Origin: Caulobacter segnis
GTDB lineage: Bacteria > Pseudomonadota > Alphaproteobacteria > Caulobacterales > Caulobacteraceae
Length of the DNA: 64,000 nucleotides
Assembly: GCF_029543125.1 (NCBI RefSeq)
Contig: NZ_JARQWW010000009.1
Location: forward strand, 1-64,000
Direction of reading: 5' to 3'
The stretch's first letter is position 1, and every line of letters starts with the position of its first letter. The notes beneath the pieces were generated by a model. That model did not search any database. It saw only the letters and a program-made list of their open reading frames with translations, and was not told the DNA's origin. The position numbers and the translations under genes are program-made. Shown here in pieces: positions 16,968 through 25,635 of the stretch.

Positions 16968-18124
16968 TGGCCTTCGACAGCCATGCGTCGGCGGGCGTCA
17001 CCGTCAAGGCGGTGCGCACGCGCGCCGAGCTCGACCGCTTCATCCGCGTGCCCATGCGCCTGAACAAGGGCGATCCGAACTGGATCGCCCCCTTGATCAG
17101 CGAACGGCAGGAAGCCCTGTCGGCCAAGTCCAACCCGTTCTTCGAGCACGCCCAGGTCGAGATGTGGCTGGCCGTGCGCGACGGCCAGGACGTGGGCCGC
17201 ATCAGCGCTCAGATCGACGAACTCGCTCCTGCCGATCCGAGTCGCAAGATCGGCCATTTCGGCATGATCGCGGGCGAAGACGATCCGGCCGTGTTCGCGG
17301 CCCTGTTCGCCACCGCCGAGGCCTGGCTGAAGGACCGCGGCCGCGACACCGCCATGGGCCCCTTCAACCTGTCGGTGAACGAAGAAGTCGGCCTGCTGGT
17401 CGACGGCTTCGACACGCCGCCCATGCTGCTAATGGGCCACGACGCGCCCTATGCGGGCGGGCGGATCGAGCAGCAGGGCTACGCCAAGGCCAAGGACCTC
17501 TACGCCTACCTCGCCAACCTGACCCAGGACCTGCCCGACGCGGTGCTCAAACGCGTGCGGCGCGGCGCGGCCGACGGCGTGGTCCTGCGCAAGCTGGACA
17601 TGAAGCGGTTCGAGGATGAGGTGCACACCCTCACCGACATCGCCAACGACGCCTGGTCGGGCAACTGGGGCTACACCCCCTCGACGGCGGCCGAGACCAA
17701 GCAAATGGCCAAGGGCCTGAAGGCGGTGATTGACCCGGATTTGGTGTGGTTCGCGCAGATCGACGGCGAAGAAGCGGGCTTCATCGTCCTGCTGCCCAAC
17801 GTCAACGAGGCCATCGCAGACCTGGACGGAAAGCTGCTGCCCTTTGGCTGGGCCAAGCTGCTTTGGCGGCTGAAGGTCGCTCGCGTGAAGACCGTCCGCG
17901 TCCCCCTGATGGGCGTGCGCCGCAAGTTCGCGGGCAGCCGGCGCGGCATGATCCTGCCGTTCCACCTCATCGACCTGGCCGCCACCGAGGCGCGCCGCAA
18001 GGGCTATGAGCGGGTGGAGCTGTCCTGGATCCTCGACGACAACCTGCCCATGCGGAACATCTGCGAGCGGGTCGGCGCGGTCGCCTACAAGACCTATCGC
18101 CTCTACGAGAAGGCGCTGAAGTGA
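16964..18124 (+). CDS. bcerS: Bacterial ceramide synthase, GNAT-like N-acyltransferase
   Basis: A 386-residue protein with a C-terminal acetyltransferase-like fold (RRGMILPFHLIDLAATEARR, VELSWILDDNLPMRNICERV) and a family-specific N-terminal half (RVPMRLNKGDPNWIAPL, GPFNLSVNEEVGLLVDGF). Its family and neighbourhood match the C. crescentus ceramide synthase, which N-acylates the sphingoid base with an acyl-CoA or acyl thioester and is unrelated to eukaryotic ceramide synthases. It overlaps the LptG-like gene (ATGA) and the MobA-like gene (GTGA), so it is part of a four-gene coupled operon. The alternative is a generic GNAT-family acyltransferase, but the context makes ceramide synthase likely. 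Confidence 0.87.
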   Translation: MMAFDSHASAGVTVKAVRTRAELDRFIRVPMRLNKGDPNWIAPLISERQEALSAKSNPFFEHAQVEMWLAVRDGQDVGRISAQIDELAPADPSRKIGHFGMIAGEDDPAVFAALFATAEAWLKDRGRDTAMGPFNLSVNEEVGLLVDGFDTPPMLLMGHDAPYAGGRIEQQGYAKAKDLYAYLANLTQDLPDAVLKRVRRGAADGVVLRKLDMKRFEDEVHTLTDIANDAWSGNWGYTPSTAAETKQMAKGLKAVIDPDLVWFAQIDGEEAGFIVLLPNVNEAIADLDGKLLPFGWAKLLWRLKVARVKTVRVPLMGVRRKFAGSRRGMILPFHLIDLAATEARRKGYERVELSWILDDNLPMRNICERVGAVAYKTYRLYEKALK

Positions 18125-18891
18125 CCGCCTTCACCGCCCTCGTCTTGGCCGGTGATCGGGGCGAGCCCGACGCCGTCTCCGCCTATGCCGGCGTCGCCCA
18201 CAAGGGGCTGATCAAGCTTCAGGGTGAAATCCTGCTGGCGCGGGTTCTGAGAGCCCTGGCCGAGGCTGGTGCAACCCGCATCGGCGTCTGCGCCAACAAC
18301 GCCGAACTGCTGGCCGCCCTGCCCGCCGCCAGGCCCGTCGGCGTCGCCGTGGAGGTGATCGCGCCGGAGGCGGGGCCCAGCCTCAGTGTCCTGCGCTCGG
18401 CCCAGGCCCTGGGCACGCCGCTGCTGGTCACCACGGTGGATCACGCCCTGCTGAAGCCGGAATGGGTGAAGCAGTTCATCGCCGACGCGCCCGCCAGCTG
18501 CGACATCGCCGCCTTCCTGGCGCCAGAGGCCGCCGTGCGCCATGATGCGCCCGAGACTAAGCGCACCTGGCTGACCTTCCGCGACGGCCGCTACAGCGGC
18601 TGCAACCTGTTCCTGCTGAGGACGCCGTACGCCCTGAAGGCCATCGAGCTGTGGCGGACGGTGGAGGCGCACCGCAAGAAGCCCTGGCGGATCGCCCTGA
18701 TCCTGGGGCTCGGCACCTTGGCGCGCTTCGCTCTGGGCCGCCTGACCCTGGACCAGGCCATCGCCGACATCGGCAAGCGCGCGGGCGTGAAAGCGGCCGC
18801 CGTTCGTTCGAACTACGGCCTGGCGGCGGTTGATGTGGACAAGCCGGCGGACCTTGACCTGGTCCGCCAGATCACCGGCGAGCAGCCTTAG
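18121..18891 (+). CDS. MobA-like NTP transferase domain protein
   Basis: A 256-residue nucleotidyltransferase-fold protein beginning FTALVLAGDRGEPDAVSAYA, with LLVTTVDHALLKPEWV (the metal-binding Asp of the fold) and NYGLAAVDVDKPADLDLV at the C terminus, as in MobA/CobY/IspD relatives. The N-terminal loop lacks the usual GGxSxRMG signature, so the substrate is unclear. Its GTG overlaps the ceramide synthase stop by 4 bp. This suggests activation of a head-group precursor with CTP or another nucleotide for sphingolipid decoration. It converges with the LicC-like gene, overlapping it by 4 bp. Confidence 0.75.
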   Translation: MTAFTALVLAGDRGEPDAVSAYAGVAHKGLIKLQGEILLARVLRALAEAGATRIGVCANNAELLAALPAARPVGVAVEVIAPEAGPSLSVLRSAQALGTPLLVTTVDHALLKPEWVKQFIADAPASCDIAAFLAPEAAVRHDAPETKRTWLTFRDGRYSGCNLFLLRTPYALKAIELWRTVEAHRKKPWRIALILGLGTLARFALGRLTLDQAIADIGKRAGVKAAAVRSNYGLAAVDVDKPADLDLVRQITGEQP

Positions 18892-19649
18892 GCCGCGACG
18901 CTTTCCTTCGACATCCAGCGGGCCGTCAGCTCACGGTTGGGCTGCAGGTCGTGCGGGAAGTCCATCTCGGCCCATTCCAGGCCTTCGATGCTCTGGACGG
19001 CGACGCCGCCCTGCTCCTGGGCGATCTGGTTGATCACCGATAGGTACCAGCGCTTCAGGCCTTCGGCCGGATCACGCAGGATCTGGTCGATGACCGTGAT
19101 GAAGCGGCGGGCGCCTTCCGAAGAGAAGCGCAGGAAGCCGATCGACTCGGCATCGTACTCGGTGATCGTCTTGCCGATGGCCAGCAGTTCGTCGCCGTCG
19201 GTCAGGACCTTCATGTCGTCGGCGTCGTAGCGCGCCTTGCGGTCCACGGTGACGGTGATGTCGGCGGCGGGGGCGTCCAGCAGGCGACGGCCGATCTCCG
19301 GCTCCCACAGGGTGTCGCCGTTCAGGATCAGGGCGCCGCCGGCCAGCTCCTCACGGACCAGCCAGCAGGTCGCGAGGTTGTCGGACACCGTATAGAACGG
19401 GTTGTACAGGCAACGGACCGTCATGCCCGGCAGCGGCGTGCGGGCGACCTCGGCCTCCACGGCGTGCGAATTGAACCCGGTGACCACCACCACCTCGGTC
19501 AGGCCGATGGCGTGCAGGTGCGCCAGCTGCCACGAAAGCACGGTGCGGCCGGACAGATCGATCAGGCACTTGGGCAGGTTGTCGGTCAACGGCGACAAAC
19601 GCTTACCCTGTCCTGCAGCCAGGACGACGGCCTTGTGCACACGAGGCAT
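18888..19649 (-). CDS. Sugar/choline-phosphate nucleotidylyltransferase-like protein (LicC type)
   Basis: A 253-residue nucleotidylyltransferase. The signature AVVLAAGQGKRLSPLTDNLP leads the protein after the ATG at 19649, followed by PKCLIDLSGRTVLSWQL, LILNGDTLWEP (metal-binding GD) and EWAEMDFPHDL near the C terminus. It is closest in look to LicC/phosphocholine cytidylyltransferase-like and sugar-1-phosphate nucleotidylyltransferases. It converges with the MobA-like gene (4-bp overlap), placing two nucleotidyltransferases at the distal end of the sphingolipid locus. A role in making an activated head group or sugar is inferred only. The frame extends 27 codons upstream, but the signature favours 19649. 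Confidence 0.78.
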   Translation of the reverse strand: MPRVHKAVVLAAGQGKRLSPLTDNLPKCLIDLSGRTVLSWQLAHLHAIGLTEVVVVTGFNSHAVEAEVARTPLPGMTVRCLYNPFYTVSDNLATCWLVREELAGGALILNGDTLWEPEIGRRLLDAPAADITVTVDRKARYDADDMKVLTDGDELLAIGKTITEYDAESIGFLRFSSEGARRFITVIDQILRDPAEGLKRWYLSVINQIAQEQGGVAVQSIEGLEWAEMDFPHDLQPNRELTARWMSKESVAA

Positions 19650-19832
19650 GAATCTATCCGCTCCGAAAGCCCACCCCGACAGGAAGGCGAATAAGTTCGT
19701 ACAGGTGGGACGCCCAGACTGTTTTGTCAAAGCGACATGTTAAACAGCGCCTTAACCCGCCATGGTTTCTTGCAATACCGTGGACGGAAACTGCACTTCC
19801 CGAGTGTTTTTGCCCTCACTGAACCCTTCGGC

Positions 19833-20645
19833 TCAGCTTTGGGCGAAGTCGATGGCCCCTGAAAGGATCTTGGTCAGGACGGCGCGCATGGGCGCAGCGC
19901 GATCCGGATCATAGGCGGTCGGCCAGTTCTCCGGCGTGAAGGCGGCGGGTTCATCCATATAACCCCGGATCGCCAGCTCCATCTGGATGGCGTGGACACC
20001 TTCGCTTGGCCGGCCGTAGTGGCGGGTCGTCCAGCCGCCCTTGAAGCGGCCGTTGGTGACACAGGTGAAGCCCTCGACGTCGCACGCCGACTCCACCGCC
20101 GCGCGCAGGGCCGGATCGCAGGTGCGCCCGTCATTGTCGCCGATGTTGAAGTTGGGCAAGTCGCCCTCGAACAGCCGCGGCACGCGCGAGCGGATCGAGT
20201 GGGCCTCATAGACCACGACCTTGCCATGCAGGCCGCGCAGACGCGCCACCTCGGCCGCAAGGGCCTCGTGATAGGGCGTGAACCACCCATCCCGCCGCCG
20301 GGCGATCTCCGCCTCGTCCGGCGCGCGGCCGGCCTTGTAGAGCGGCTCGCCGTCAAAGGTGGTGGTGGGGCAAAGCTCCGTCGTCGCCTGGCCCGGATAG
20401 AGAGACGCGCCCGAGGGATCGCGGTTCACGTCGATCACGGTGCGCGAGATGGCGGTGCGGATCGTGGTCGCGCCCAACCCCTCGGCCATGTCGTACAAAC
20501 GATGCACCCACCAGTCGGCGTCCTGCCGCGCCAGCCAGGGCGAGACCAGGGCGTCTTCGACGTCGGCAGGGATGTCCGTTCCCGTATGCGGGAAGCTGAC
20601 GATCAGCGGCGCGTCGCCGCGCGTCACCTGCAGCCAGTCGGTCAT
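19833..20645 (-). CDS. hutG: N-formylglutamate deformylase
   Basis: A 270-residue member of the N-formylglutamate amidohydrolase family. Motifs include LIVSFPHTGTDIP, DWWVHRLYDMAEGLGATTI, VIDVNRDPSG, VVVYEAHSIRSRVPRLF and TRHYGRPSEGVHAIQMELA. It releases formate and glutamate from N-formylglutamate, the last step of one branch of histidine utilisation. No hutH, hutU, hutI or hutF gene is nearby, so it stands alone here. A related role on another N-formyl amino acid cannot be excluded. It is followed on the plus strand by the tRNA-Arg region about 70 bp away. Confidence 0.9.
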   Translation of the reverse strand: MTDWLQVTRGDAPLIVSFPHTGTDIPADVEDALVSPWLARQDADWWVHRLYDMAEGLGATTIRTAISRTVIDVNRDPSGASLYPGQATTELCPTTTFDGEPLYKAGRAPDEAEIARRRDGWFTPYHEALAAEVARLRGLHGKVVVYEAHSIRSRVPRLFEGDLPNFNIGDNDGRTCDPALRAAVESACDVEGFTCVTNGRFKGGWTTRHYGRPSEGVHAIQMELAIRGYMDEPAAFTPENWPTAYDPDRAAPMRAVLTKILSGAIDFAQS

Positions 20646-20714
20646 GAGGACAACTCCAGAACGACGACGGGCGCCTTACGGCGCCCACGGATGATCGAAA
20701 CATGAAGAAGTAGA

Positions 20715-20791
20715 TGGCGCGCCCGGAACGATTCGAACGTCCGACCCTCAGATTCGTAGTCTGATGCTCTATCCAGCTGAGCTACGGGCGC
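20715..20791 (-). tRNA. tRNA-Arg (anticodon ACG)
   Basis: Read on the minus strand, a full cloverleaf is visible. There is a 7-bp acceptor stem GCGCCCG/CGGGCGC, a D arm GCTCAGCTGGATAGAGC, an anticodon stem TCAGA/TCTGA around loop CTACGAA (anticodon ACG), a T arm with loop TTCGAAT and an encoded CCA at 20715-20717. ACG is read as ICG and decodes CGU, CGC and CGA. Confidence 0.97.
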
Positions 20792-20894
20792 GCATCTCGT
20801 TGACCCAGGGGGTCCGTCGAGAGGCGCGGAACCTAGTCTGGGCTTTTGCGAAGCGCAAGCCGCTTTCCAGGTTTTTTTCGCGCCTCTCTTTTCG

Positions 20895-22178
20895 TCAGTT
20901 CCCGAGCAGTCCGCCGAGGCCCTTTTTCATGGCCCGACGCGCCGCTTCCTGCGGGGACATGGGCTGTTGCGGACGGCCGCGCTGCTGCGTCGGACGGGCG
21001 GCGGGCGCGGCGTCATCCTCGTCGCCGGCCATGTCCATGCCGCCCATATCGCCCATGTCCATGCCCAGGACCGCGCCCGTGGCGGAGCGGTAGCGGACCT
21101 TGGTCGTCCATTCGATGTTCCAGGGAACCTTCGGGTCGGTCGGACGCGGCGGGTGGCTGAAATTGGCCTCGCCGCCATAGGCGACCAAGCTGACCATGGC
21201 GTTGGGCGCGGCGTCCACGAAGCCCTTGGGCAGGGCGCAGGTCGTGGTCTGCGGGCCCATCAGTTGTTTGGCCTCCACCAGCCGGGCGAGATCGCCCTGG
21301 CTCAGATAGTCCGGCGCGATGAAGGCGGCGGCCTGCGCCTCACTGGAAATCCACAGGGCGACCGTGTCCCGCTCCCCGCCGCCGACGGCCGAGGCCAGGA
21401 AGCCCTTGGCGCCCACGACAGCGTTCCAGTTGAGGCTGGCGCCCGCCGGGGTCTCGCGCGCCTGCAGGGTGATCGGCGCCAGGAAGTCCTGGTTCTGGTT
21501 CAGGGTGAAGCGGATGTCCGGGATGTAGTTGCCGCTGACCACATGCTCCCCGACCAGAGAGCCACGCGGCGGCACGCTCATGGGCGAGCGGTCGTTCGGC
21601 CAGACGCCGTAGGTCGCGTGGCGCTGCGGCGACGGCGGCTTCATGGCCGTGTAGTTCAGGGGCCGGAACGCCGAGGCGAAGGCGGCCGAGTTGGTCGCGC
21701 CCAGCTTCGACATGTCCAACACCGCCGGCTGGCCCTGGCGGGTCTGGGCGCCGCAGCCCCAGAACAGCAGGATCTTGCCGCGCGGCTTCTCGAACTGCTG
21801 CGGCACGTCAGGCCCCTCGCCCCGCTCGGGGGGAATGACCGTCGGCGTAATCAGCGGCAGCGCGCCGCGCGTGCCAAGCGCCGCCGTCGGCGTGTGCTGC
21901 GCCGACGGGCCGGCCGCCTTGCGAGAGGAGCCAAGCTGAAGGGTCAGGTTGTGATTGGCCGAGGCCTTCGGCCCGCCGTTCATCATCATGCTCATCATGG
22001 CCTGAGGCGAGGGCTTGCCGCCGCTCATCATGCCCGCCATGCCGCTGATGGTTTCGGCGCTGACCCAATATTCGGCGACCGGGCCGGTCACCACCTGCTT
22101 CACCGGCGCCTGCGCCCCGGCCCCGCCCGCGGTGGCGGCCGTAACGACGAGTGCGATTCCCGCCCTGTTCAGTTTCAT
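20895..22178 (-). CDS. Secreted protein of unknown function with Met-rich segments
   Basis: A 427-residue protein with a signal peptide (MKLNRAGIALVVTAATAGGA, cleavage near GAQA). I do not recognise the family. Two unusual segments stand out: a Met-rich stretch at about 47-67 (MAGMMSGGKPSPQAMMSMMM) and a Met/Asp-rich run near residue 370 (GMDMGDMGGMDMAGDEDD), followed by a Pro/Gln/Arg tail. Repeated M-x-M spacing resembles periplasmic copper-binding stretches, but there is no His cluster and no copper gene nearby. It is a single gene, divergent from gamma-glutamyltransferase. It appears conserved-type rather than recently acquired, as its base use matches its neighbours. Confidence 0.8.
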   Translation of the reverse strand: MKLNRAGIALVVTAATAGGAGAQAPVKQVVTGPVAEYWVSAETISGMAGMMSGGKPSPQAMMSMMMNGGPKASANHNLTLQLGSSRKAAGPSAQHTPTAALGTRGALPLITPTVIPPERGEGPDVPQQFEKPRGKILLFWGCGAQTRQGQPAVLDMSKLGATNSAAFASAFRPLNYTAMKPPSPQRHATYGVWPNDRSPMSVPPRGSLVGEHVVSGNYIPDIRFTLNQNQDFLAPITLQARETPAGASLNWNAVVGAKGFLASAVGGGERDTVALWISSEAQAAAFIAPDYLSQGDLARLVEAKQLMGPQTTTCALPKGFVDAAPNAMVSLVAYGGEANFSHPPRPTDPKVPWNIEWTTKVRYRSATGAVLGMDMGDMGGMDMAGDEDDAAPAARPTQQRGRPQQPMSPQEAARRAMKKGLGGLLGN

Positions 22179-22357
22179 CTGCTAACCCCGAGAAAAATGG
22201 CGGCCGCCGTAGCACGGGTCACCGACCAACGGCATGCGTAATGTGCGATCAATAACACACCGCTCGCCCGAAACCGCCGATCGTCGAGGTGGTTGGGGGT
22301 TCCAAGCCTCGCCACAGGGGGCCTATTGTGCTCGCCGTCCGCACGCCAAGGAACGCC

Positions 22358-24052
22358 ATGCGCCGTCTGCTCAGCCTCGCCGCCGCCCTCGCTCTCTCCA
22401 TCAGCACCTTCAGCGCCGCCTCGGCGGCTCCGGCCTCGACCACGCCGCGCGGCATGGTGGCGGCCGCTAATCCGCTGGCGGTGGAGGCGGGCCTGAGGGT
22501 CCTGCGCGATGGCGGCTCGGCGGTGGACGCGGCGGTGGCCGTACAGGCGGTCCTGGGCCTGGTGGAGCCGCAGAGCTCCGGCCTCGGCGGTGGGGCGTTC
22601 ATGACCTATTACGACGCCAAGACCGGCAAGCTGACCGCTTATAACGGCCGTGAGACCGCACCGGCCGGGGCCAGCGCCGACATGTTCATCGGCGCCGACG
22701 GCAAGCCCCTGCCCTATATCGACGCCATCCTGTCCGGCCGCTCCACCGGCGCCCCTGGCGCCGTGGCCATGCTGGCCCTGGCCCAGAAGCAGCATGGCGC
22801 GGTGGCCTGGTCGACCCTGTTCAAGGACGCTGAAAAGCTCGCCGCCGACGGCTTCGTCGTCAGCCCTCGCCTGGCCCAGCTCGCCAACCTGAACCGCGGC
22901 CAGGCCGCCGCGCCGGACGCCATCGCCTATTTCACCAAGGCCGACGGCACGAAGATCAAGGGCGGCGACGTCCTGAAGAACCCCGCCTACGCCGAGACGG
23001 TCCGCCGCTTGGCCAAGGAAGGCCCTCGCGCGATGTACGAGGGCGCGATCCCCGCCGCCATCGCCGCCAAGGTCCGCCAGGAGCCGGTCCCGGGAACCCT
23101 GACCGCCGCCGACATCAAGGCGTATCAGCCCAAGGTCAGCGAAGCGCTCTGCCAGCCCTACCGCGTCTATGTGGTCTGCGTGCCGCCGCCGCCGTCCAGC
23201 GGCGTGGGCCTGCTGCAGGCCCTGGCCATGCTGGAGAGGACCGACATCGCCACGCGCGGCCCCAACGACGCCATCGCCTGGGTTCAGTTGGCTGAGGCCG
23301 AGCGCGTCATGTACGCCGACCGCGACCGCTATGTGGGTGATCCTGACTTCGTTCAGGTGCCGGTGAAGGGCCTGCTCGACCCGGCCTACGTGGCCGAGCG
23401 CGCCAAGCTGATCGGCGACCGCGCCGGCCCGGTTCCGACCCACGGCACGCCCCCCGGCTTCGAGCCGCGCGGCGCCGACAAGACACAGGAGCCCGGCGGC
23501 ACCACCCACTTCGTGGTGGTCGACCCCAAGGGCAACGTCGTCTCAATGACCACCACGGTGGAGAGCCTGTTCGGCTCCGGCCGCATGGTCGCGGGCTTCT
23601 TCCTCAACAATCAGCTCACCGACTTCAGCCGGTATCCGGAAGACCTGCGCGGCGGCCCGCTGGCCAACACCCCGGCGCCGTTCAAGCGCCCGCGTTCGTC
23701 CATGGCCCCAGCCGTCATCCTCAAGGACGGCAAGTTCTACGCCGCCGTTGGCTCGCCGGGCGGCAACGCCATCCTGTCCTACAACCTGAAAGCCATCGTC
23801 GGCCTGATCGACTGGAACCTGTCCATGCAGCAGGCCATCGACCTGCCCAACATGGTGGCGCGCGGCGACGCCTTCTCCAGCGAGGTGGACCGCTACGCCC
23901 CCGGCGTGGCCGATCAGGTCATCGCCCGCGGCCTGGCCATCAAGGCCGGTCAGAACGAGACCTCGGGTCTCCATGGCGTGGTTGTGCGTCCGGGCGGCGT
24001 CCTGGAAGGCGGCGCCGATCCGCGCCGCGAAGGCGTGGCGAAGGGGCTTTAA
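22358..24052 (+). CDS. ggt: Gamma-glutamyltransferase
   Basis: A 564-residue periplasmic Ntn-hydrolase that autocleaves into two subunits and transfers or hydrolyses gamma-glutamyl groups such as that of glutathione. The N terminus is a signal peptide (MRRLLSLAAALALSISTFSA). The catalytic threonine is T382 in PGGTTHFVVVDPKGN, where cleavage yields the small subunit. Further GGT motifs are SSGLGGGAFMTYYD, PPPPSSGVGLLQAL and AAVGSPGGNAIL. The frame runs 23 codons further upstream, but the ATG at 22358 starts the signal peptide. It is followed by a REP-like palindrome. Confidence 0.96.
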   Translation: MRRLLSLAAALALSISTFSAASAAPASTTPRGMVAAANPLAVEAGLRVLRDGGSAVDAAVAVQAVLGLVEPQSSGLGGGAFMTYYDAKTGKLTAYNGRETAPAGASADMFIGADGKPLPYIDAILSGRSTGAPGAVAMLALAQKQHGAVAWSTLFKDAEKLAADGFVVSPRLAQLANLNRGQAAAPDAIAYFTKADGTKIKGGDVLKNPAYAETVRRLAKEGPRAMYEGAIPAAIAAKVRQEPVPGTLTAADIKAYQPKVSEALCQPYRVYVVCVPPPPSSGVGLLQALAMLERTDIATRGPNDAIAWVQLAEAERVMYADRDRYVGDPDFVQVPVKGLLDPAYVAERAKLIGDRAGPVPTHGTPPGFEPRGADKTQEPGGTTHFVVVDPKGNVVSMTTTVESLFGSGRMVAGFFLNNQLTDFSRYPEDLRGGPLANTPAPFKRPRSSMAPAVILKDGKFYAAVGSPGGNAILSYNLKAIVGLIDWNLSMQQAIDLPNMVARGDAFSSEVDRYAPGVADQVIARGLAIKAGQNETSGLHGVVVRPGGVLEGGADPRREGVAKGL

Positions 24053-24057
24053 CAGCT

Positions 24058-24130
24058 CCGCTCATCCCCGCGAAGGCGGGGACCCAAGCTGAGTCTCAAT
24101 ATGGGCTTCCGCCTTCGCGGGAGTGAGCGG
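24058..24130. repeat. REP-like inverted repeat, copy 1
   Basis: Two inverted arms, CTCATCCCCGCGAAGGCGGG and CTTCCGCCTTCGCGGGAGTG, enclose a spacer with ACCCAAGCTGAG. The same arms and spacer word recur in opposite orientation at 59560-59633. The element fills the gap between ggt and the minus-strand kinase gene. It is a non-coding intergenic palindrome that could also act as a bidirectional terminator. Confidence 0.85.
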
Positions 24131-24140
24131 CTAAAATTCT

Positions 24141-25598
24141 TCACCGCCCCTTGGCGGGCTCCGGCGCGCCGGGCAGGCGAAGTTCGAACACCGTGCCCTC
24201 GCCGCTCGAGCGCACCAGGGTCAGCTCGCCGCCGTGGCCCTGGGCCAACTCACGAGCGATCACCAGGCCGAGCCCCGTGCCGCCGCGCCGCGCGGAGCCG
24301 GCGAACGGCAGGAACAGATTCTCCTGGGCCTTGTCCGGCAAGCCGGGGCCGTCGTCCGAGATGCGGACAATGGAGACACCGTCCTCGACGATCAGGGCCG
24401 CCTGGATTTTTCCCTTCCGTCCCGCCTGCCCTTCAATCGCCTGACGGGCGTTGCGCAACAGGTTGGTCAGGATGCGGTGCAGTTGGTCCGGGTCGGCCAG
24501 CACCCGCACCTTGGTGTCGACGCCGGTGGCGAAGCGCACTTGCGGCGTCGGCAGACCCGCCTCCTCCGCCGCCGACTTCAGCGCGGCCTTCAACGGCAGC
24601 GGCCGCACGTCGGGCGCGGCTTCATCCGTCTTGCCGTAGGTCAGCACGTTGGTCGCCAGGGTCACGGCGCGGTCCAGGGCCCGCTCCAGACGCGGCAGGG
24701 CGGCGGCCACCTTGGGATCGCCGATGGCCGCCAGACGGTCGGAGGCGATCTGCGCGCTGGTCAGCATGTTGCGCAGGTCGTGGTTGATCTTGGCCACCGC
24801 CTCGCCCAGGGCGGCCAGGCGTGCACGGGAGTTCAGGGCGGCCACGAGGTCGGCCTGCATCCGATCCAGCTCCGCCTCGGCGCGGCCGATCTCGTCCAGG
24901 CGGCCGGACAACTCGATGCGCGCCTTGGGGTCTTCCGGATTGGCGCGGAAGCGCTCCATGGCCCGGGTGATCCGCTGCATCGGCGCCACCAGGAAGCGGT
25001 TGAGCGACAGATAGACCAGAGCCCCGGCCAGGATCGCCACGAAGGCTGTCACCACCGCCAGACGAACCAAGTACCCCAGCAGGTCAGCCTTCAGCGGAGC
25101 ATCTGGGGTCAGGATCTCGACGAACTCCGCCTCACGGAATTGCGGCTCGGCCACCACGCGGACCAGGCTGCCCTCGCGGCTGGTCAGGGTGAAGAACGGC
25201 GCCGCCAGCCAGGAGCCCGGGTTCTGGCTACGCAGGTCCACCAGATAGGGCGTGCGGATTTCACGAGGCGCGGCCAGCACCAGGCGGCGGACGCCCTCGC
25301 TCTGGATCGCCACGGAGACGACTCCAGCCCCGTCCAGAAGCTGGGCAGAGATGCGGTCGCTGATCCTCAGACTGGGATCAGCCTCAGCCACGGTGGAGGC
25401 CAGTTCCGCCGCCCTAACCCGCTCCAGCAGCCACTGCTCCTCGAACGCGGCCAGGGCCGGCGGCAGGACCAGCAGGGCCGAAAGGGCGACGAAAAGCGTG
25501 GTGAGCAGCAGCAGACGCGCCGACAGGCCGCCGCGCCACGAAAAGCGGCGCTCGACCGGTGCTTCCGGCACAGAAGACGGCGCGGCGTCCATGGCCAT
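24141..25598 (-). CDS. Membrane sensor histidine kinase
   Basis: A 485-residue orphan kinase. There are transmembrane segments at about 29-51 and 176-198 with a periplasmic sensor between them, then HAMP (about 200-255) and a HisKA region with H273 in INHDLRNMLTSAQ. The HATPase shows LTNLLRNARQAIEG (N box), RISDDGPGLPD (G1) and GGTGLGLVIARELAQGHGG (G2). The H box is a variant (NHDLRN rather than SHELRT), a form found in alphaproteobacterial HWE-unlike kinases. No response regulator is adjacent; the next gene, 37 bp downstream on the transcription map, is upstream of pyrD and unrelated. The signal is unknown. Confidence 0.92.
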   Translation of the reverse strand: MAMDAAPSSVPEAPVERRFSWRGGLSARLLLLTTLFVALSALLVLPPALAAFEEQWLLERVRAAELASTVAEADPSLRISDRISAQLLDGAGVVSVAIQSEGVRRLVLAAPREIRTPYLVDLRSQNPGSWLAAPFFTLTSREGSLVRVVAEPQFREAEFVEILTPDAPLKADLLGYLVRLAVVTAFVAILAGALVYLSLNRFLVAPMQRITRAMERFRANPEDPKARIELSGRLDEIGRAEAELDRMQADLVAALNSRARLAALGEAVAKINHDLRNMLTSAQIASDRLAAIGDPKVAAALPRLERALDRAVTLATNVLTYGKTDEAAPDVRPLPLKAALKSAAEEAGLPTPQVRFATGVDTKVRVLADPDQLHRILTNLLRNARQAIEGQAGRKGKIQAALIVEDGVSIVRISDDGPGLPDKAQENLFLPFAGSARRGGTGLGLVIARELAQGHGGELTLVRSSGEGTVFELRLPGAPEPAKGR

Positions 25599-25635
25599 CC
25601 GTTACTTCACAAGCCCGCGCCGGGCAACGCGGCTG

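Noticed and set aside
19740-19755. TTAA-N8-TTAA resembling a CtrA cell-cycle box
   Set aside because: The CtrA consensus needs a 7-base spacer; here it is 8, and the site is not well placed for either neighbouring gene.
20715-20791. tRNA-Arg as an integration site for a genomic island
   Set aside because: No integrase, no direct repeat of the tRNA 3' end and no composition shift was seen next to it.
21800-21840. GC-rich words (ERGEGP-type peptide) in the Met-rich secreted protein resembling the translated palindrome in imuB
   Set aside because: No clear inverted repeat is present; it looks like ordinary coding sequence.
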